A program made the position numbers and the translations under genes. DNA of 64,000 bases from Marinomonas atlantica. GTDB lineage: Bacteria > Pseudomonadota > Gammaproteobacteria > Pseudomonadales > Marinomonadaceae. Where the stretch lies: assembly GCF_001639725.1 (NCBI RefSeq), contig NZ_LTAW01000007.1, positions 186,001-250,000 on the forward strand, written 5' to 3'. Below, piece by piece: positions 61,356-64,000 of the stretch; the first letter of the stretch is position 1; each line of letters begins with the position of its first letter. The notes under the pieces were generated by a model, which ran no database searches, was not told the origin of the DNA, and worked only from the letters and a program-made list of their open reading frames with translations.

Positions 61356-62633
61356 TTAGCGGTATAGAGGGAAGCGTTTGCAAAGCTCTTGTACTTCTGC
61401 TTTTACGCGAGCTTCTACTTCTGGGTTGCCTTCAGGCATTTCTACTAGACCGTCAAGAACGTCACTGATTAGGTGACCTACTTTACGGAATTCTTCCTCA
61501 CCGAAACCACGTGAAGTCGCTGCTGGTGTACCAAGACGGATACCAGAAGTTACCATTGGTTTTTCAGTGTCGAAAGGAATACCGTTTTTGTTACAAGTGA
61601 TACCAGCGCGCTCTAGTGCTGCATCGGCTGCGTTACCTTTAAGGCCTTTTGGACGAAGGTCAACAAGCATTAGGTGCGTATCAGTACCGCCGGTAACGAT
61701 ATCACAACCACGCTCAACCATTACTTCTGCAAGTGCTTTAGCGTTAGCAACAACTTGTTTGATGTAGTCTGTGAATTCTGGTTTAAGTGCTTCACCGAAT
61801 GCAACCGCTTTACCAGCGATAACGTGCATTAGTGGTCCACCTTGGTAGCCTGGGAATACGGCAGAGTTGATCTTCTTAGCGATGGCTTCATCGTTAGTCA
61901 AGATCATACCGCCACGTGGGCCACGTAGAGTTTTGTGAGTTGTTGTTGTTACAACGTGTGCATGACCGAATGGCGTTGGATGAACACCTGTCGCAACAAG
62001 ACCTGCGATGTGTGCCATGTCTACCATTAGGAATGCGCCAACTTTGTCAGCGATTTCACGGAAACGTGCAAAGTCGATTTGACGTGGAATAGCAGAACCA
62101 CCAGCGATAATAAGCTTAGGCTTAGTTTCGATTGCTTGAGCTTCTAGTGCATCGTAATCGATCAATAGAGTTTCAGGGCTAACATCGTACTGAACAGCGT
62201 TGAACCATTTGCCAGACTGAGCAGGTTTTGCACCGTGAGTTAAGTGACCGCCAGAAGACAGTGACATACCCATGATAGTGTCACCTGGTTGTAAAAGCGC
62301 TAGGAAAACAGCACCATTTGCTTGCGCGCCAGAGTGCGGTTGAACGTTAACAAATTCACAACCGAAAAGTTGTTTTGCGCGATCAATAGCAAGTTGCTCA
62401 GTAACGTCAACAGCTTCACAACCACCGTAGTAACGTTTTTCTGGGTAGCCTTCTGCGTACTTGTTTGTAAGAACAGAACCTTGAGCTTCAATTACCGCTT
62501 TAGAAACGATGTTTTCAGAAGCGATAAGTTCGATACCAGTTTCTTGGCGTTCTTGTTCTTCTGCGATAGTAGCGTATAGCTCAGCATCGCGGTCTTTAAG
62601 TGCTTGGCTGAAAAAGGCTTCAGTGTTAGCCAT
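61356..62633 (-). CDS. glyA: Serine hydroxymethyltransferase
   Basis: GlyA interconverts serine and glycine with tetrahydrofolate and feeds the one-carbon pool. The 425-residue PLP enzyme has [20 protein letters not shown] near 55, the PLP-lysine motif [16 protein letters not shown] near 230 and the C-terminal [19 protein letters not shown]. It is the first gene of the leftward group with gcvH and gcvP, so serine-glycine exchange and glycine breakdown are expressed together. A 16-bp palindrome lies 155 bp upstream. Confidence 0.97.
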   Translation of the reverse strand: MANTEAFFSQALKDRDAELYATIAEEQERQETGIELIASENIVSKAVIEAQGSVLTNKYAEGYPEKRYYGGCEAVDVTEQLAIDRAKQLFGCEFVNVQPHSGAQANGAVFLALLQPGDTIMGMSLSSGGHLTHGAKPAQSGKWFNAVQYDVSPETLLIDYDALEAQAIETKPKLIIAGGSAIPRQIDFARFREIADKVGAFLMVDMAHIAGLVATGVHPTPFGHAHVVTTTTHKTLRGPRGGMILTNDEAIAKKINSAVFPGYQGGPLMHVIAGKAVAFGEALKPEFTDYIKQVVANAKALAEVMVERGCDIVTGGTDTHLMLVDLRPKGLKGNAADAALERAGITCNKNGIPFDTEKPMVTSGIRLGTPAATSRGFGEEEFRKVGHLISDVLDGLVEMPEGNPEVEARVKAEVQELCKRFPLYR

Positions 62634-62787
62634 GTTAAGATCCTCTTATTTGAATATTCATGTCGATGACATTCTGAGATGACGCTTATTCTAGCATTTG
62701 TTTTAACAAATGAAGTGAAAAAAGATCATCTCACCTTTCGTACTAATCATCTGCATTGTTATGAGATTTCTGCATCATAAACAAAAA

Positions 62788-62803
62788 GTTTCCGATTGGA
62801 AAC
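62788..62803. promoter_or_regulatory. Palindromic operator, glyA side
   Basis: The perfect inverted repeat GTTTCC-GATT-GGAAAC, identical to the copy at 62972-62987; the 18-mer GTTTCCGATTGGAAACAC is shared. It lies 155 bp upstream of the glyA start. The bound regulator is not known from this window. Confidence 0.7.
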
Positions 62804-62971
62804 ACGTCGACTCCAACAAAATTTGAAGTTTTTCAAAAAATGTCGCAAAGAGAAAAATTGACTGGCTAAATCTTTTTATTTTGTTCTTCCATAGAGTTTA
62901 CAGGTTGAGACGATTAAACATATTGGTTTGTATCATATAGTTGCAATCACTAAAATTTACTAAGATACTTT

Positions 62972-62987
62972 GTTTCCGATTGGAAAC
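62972..62987. promoter_or_regulatory. Palindromic operator, gcvT side
   Basis: The second copy of GTTTCC-GATT-GGAAAC, 35 bp before the gcvT ATG. It overlaps the place where a promoter or early leader would be, which suits repression. Centre-to-centre distance to the other copy is 184 bp. Confidence 0.7.
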
Positions 62988-63022
62988 ACACATAATAGAT
63001 TCATTGTTAACCAGAGGTGCTC

Positions 63023-64000
63023 ATGAAACGTACTCCTTTATATCAAGCGCATGTAGATGCTGACGCGCGCATGGTCGAATTTGCTGGCTATGAGATGCCA
63101 GTTCAATATCCATTGGGGGTGAAGAAAGAGCACCTATGGACACGTGATTCTGCGGGTCTATTTGATGTGTCGCACATGGGGCAAATCGTTTTACGTGGCG
63201 ATAACGTCAAGACAGAACTTGAGGCATTATTGCCAGTTGATGTACTTGGTCTTGAATTAAATCATCAGCGTTACGGTGTGTTTACGACCACGAATGGCGG
63301 TGTTTCAGATGACCTAATGTTTACGAATCTTGGTGATCATGAGATTTATATGGTGGTCAATGCTGCATGTAAAGAGCAAGACATTGCTCACCTTAAAAAC
63401 AATCTACCCACAACAGAAGTAGAGGTTGTTGATCGTGCTCTTGTAGCTTTGCAAGGCCCGAAAGCACGTGCAGTAGCCGCTCAAGTTTTACCTGAGCTTA
63501 AAGATCTATTGTTTATGCAGTCGACTAAGCTTGAATGGAACGGTATCGAGCTATGGGTTAGCTGTTCAGGTTACACAGGTGAAGATGGTTACGAAATTTC
63601 CGTACCAAATGAAGCCGCGATTGAATTTTGTGCAGCATTAACGGTGTACGATGAAGTTGAATGGATTGGTCTTGGTGCTCGTGACTCACTTCGCTTAGAA
63701 GCTGGTTTGTGTTTATACGGTCATGATATGGATCAATCAACAACGCCAGTTGAAGCGTCTATAACATGGGCAATTCAAAAAGTTCGCCGAGCGGGTGGAG
63801 AGCGTGAAGGTCACTTTGTCGGTGCAGATGTGATCTTAAGTCAATTTGCCAAAGGCGTTTCTCGTAAACGTGTTGGCTTCATTGTTGATGGTAAAGCGCC
63901 AGTTCGTGAAGGCGTTGATATTGTAACGGAAGCTGGTGATCTTGCGGGCTCCGTGACCAGTGGCGGTTTTGCTCCCTCTCTTGGCAAGCCAATTGTTATG
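63023..64000 (+). CDS. gcvT: Aminomethyltransferase (T-protein of glycine cleavage), 3' end cut by the window
   Basis: GcvT releases ammonia and transfers the methylene group from the H-protein to tetrahydrofolate. The first 326 residues are visible; the frame is open at the window end, and the family length is about 365-375. The start KRTPLYQAHVDADARMVEFA, GLFDVSHMGQIVLRG and the folate-site CSGYTGEDGYEISVP with LGARDSLRLEAGLCLYGHDM are conserved. AGAGGTG stands 8 bases before the ATG. It is divergent to glyA-gcvH-gcvP, so the cleavage genes form two transcripts that share one control region. Confidence 0.96.
   Translation, partial: MKRTPLYQAHVDADARMVEFAGYEMPVQYPLGVKKEHLWTRDSAGLFDVSHMGQIVLRGDNVKTELEALLPVDVLGLELNHQRYGVFTTTNGGVSDDLMFTNLGDHEIYMVVNAACKEQDIAHLKNNLPTTEVEVVDRALVALQGPKARAVAAQVLPELKDLLFMQSTKLEWNGIELWVSCSGYTGEDGYEISVPNEAAIEFCAALTVYDEVEWIGLGARDSLRLEAGLCLYGHDMDQSTTPVEASITWAIQKVRRAGGEREGHFVGADVILSQFAKGVSRKRVGFIVDGKAPVREGVDIVTEAGDLAGSVTSGGFAPSLGKPIVM

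Larger units (their letters stand above)
62634..63022. promoter_or_regulatory. Divergent glyA/gcvT control region
   Basis: 389 bp between divergent starts. It is AT-rich and contains two identical palindromes (listed separately). I looked for a glycine riboswitch and saw no aptamer core in either direction. Regulation therefore probably works by a protein at these palindromes. Confidence 0.6.

Noticed and set aside
62634-63022. Glycine riboswitch before gcvT or glyA
   Set aside because: No aptamer core or tandem arrangement could be recognised in either direction; two protein-type palindromes are present instead.

Overview
The window looks like chromosomal DNA of a marine gammaproteobacterium of the Oceanospirillales, most likely Marinomonas or a close relative. 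This rests on gene content and order. Pseudomonas-like runs are present (exbB-exbD-lpxK-trm112-ptp-murB-rne-rluC, then sppA-yceF-yceD-rpmF-plsX-fabD-fabG-acpP-fabF), the base composition is moderately AT-rich, and housekeeping genes are densely packed on both strands. The genus is an inference; no rRNA is present.

Layout. 1-4.5 kb: envelope and peptidoglycan genes (ExbB/ExbD, LpxK, Trm112-like, LMW phosphatase, MurB, MurI). 4.6-9.8 kb: rne with a long 5' leader, divergent rluC, and a MaoC-type hydratase. 9.9-16.8 kb: an S49 peptidase, Maf/YceF, then yceD-rpmF-plsX-fabD-fabG-acpP-fabF, which joins ribosomal protein L32 to fatty-acid synthesis. 16.8-22.1 kb: a small conserved protein, the YadGH-type ABC exporter, QueF, a membrane-anchored coiled-coil protein, a nitroreductase and tRNA-Ser(GGA).

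22.2-27.6 kb is a gene-poor accessory segment directly behind the tRNA-Ser gene. It holds a decayed IS5-family element with intact ends and a CTAA target duplication, two small membrane proteins divergent from an XRE/MmyB-type regulator, a PH-like gene remnant, and a complete gene for an AFG1/LACE1-type AAA ATPase of eukaryotic character. That gene has an apparent mitochondrial presequence, no bacterial ribosome-binding site and a different base composition. It abuts, without any spacer, the C-terminal stub of a bacterial EAL/HDOD-family gene. It is either a recent eukaryote-to-bacterium transfer (the source resembles a diatom or other microalga) or a chimeric assembly, and it is the main anomaly here.

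28-45 kb returns to ordinary chromosome: thioesterase, a GGDEF protein with a degenerate active site, yciH-truC-hydroxyacid dehydrogenase-tesA, divergent ybbA-ybbP, polB, TetR and glutaredoxin-like genes, tatD, cheV, a TauE-like protein, hemH, a HAD hydrolase, a LEA-like repeat protein, a zinc-ribbon protein and an epimerase. 45-52 kb: cbiX, then a three-gene SMC operon of the MksFEB/JetABC type with no JetD/MksG nuclease gene beside it, then bolA and a STAS protein. 52-57.7 kb: sstT, AraC and LysE-type genes, a DUF4153-like membrane protein and a PaiB-like protein. 57.8-64 kb: the glycine-cleavage and one-carbon locus. Here glyA-gcvH-gcvP run leftward and gcvT runs rightward off the window, and the divergent intergenic region carries two identical 16-bp palindromes, one near each start.
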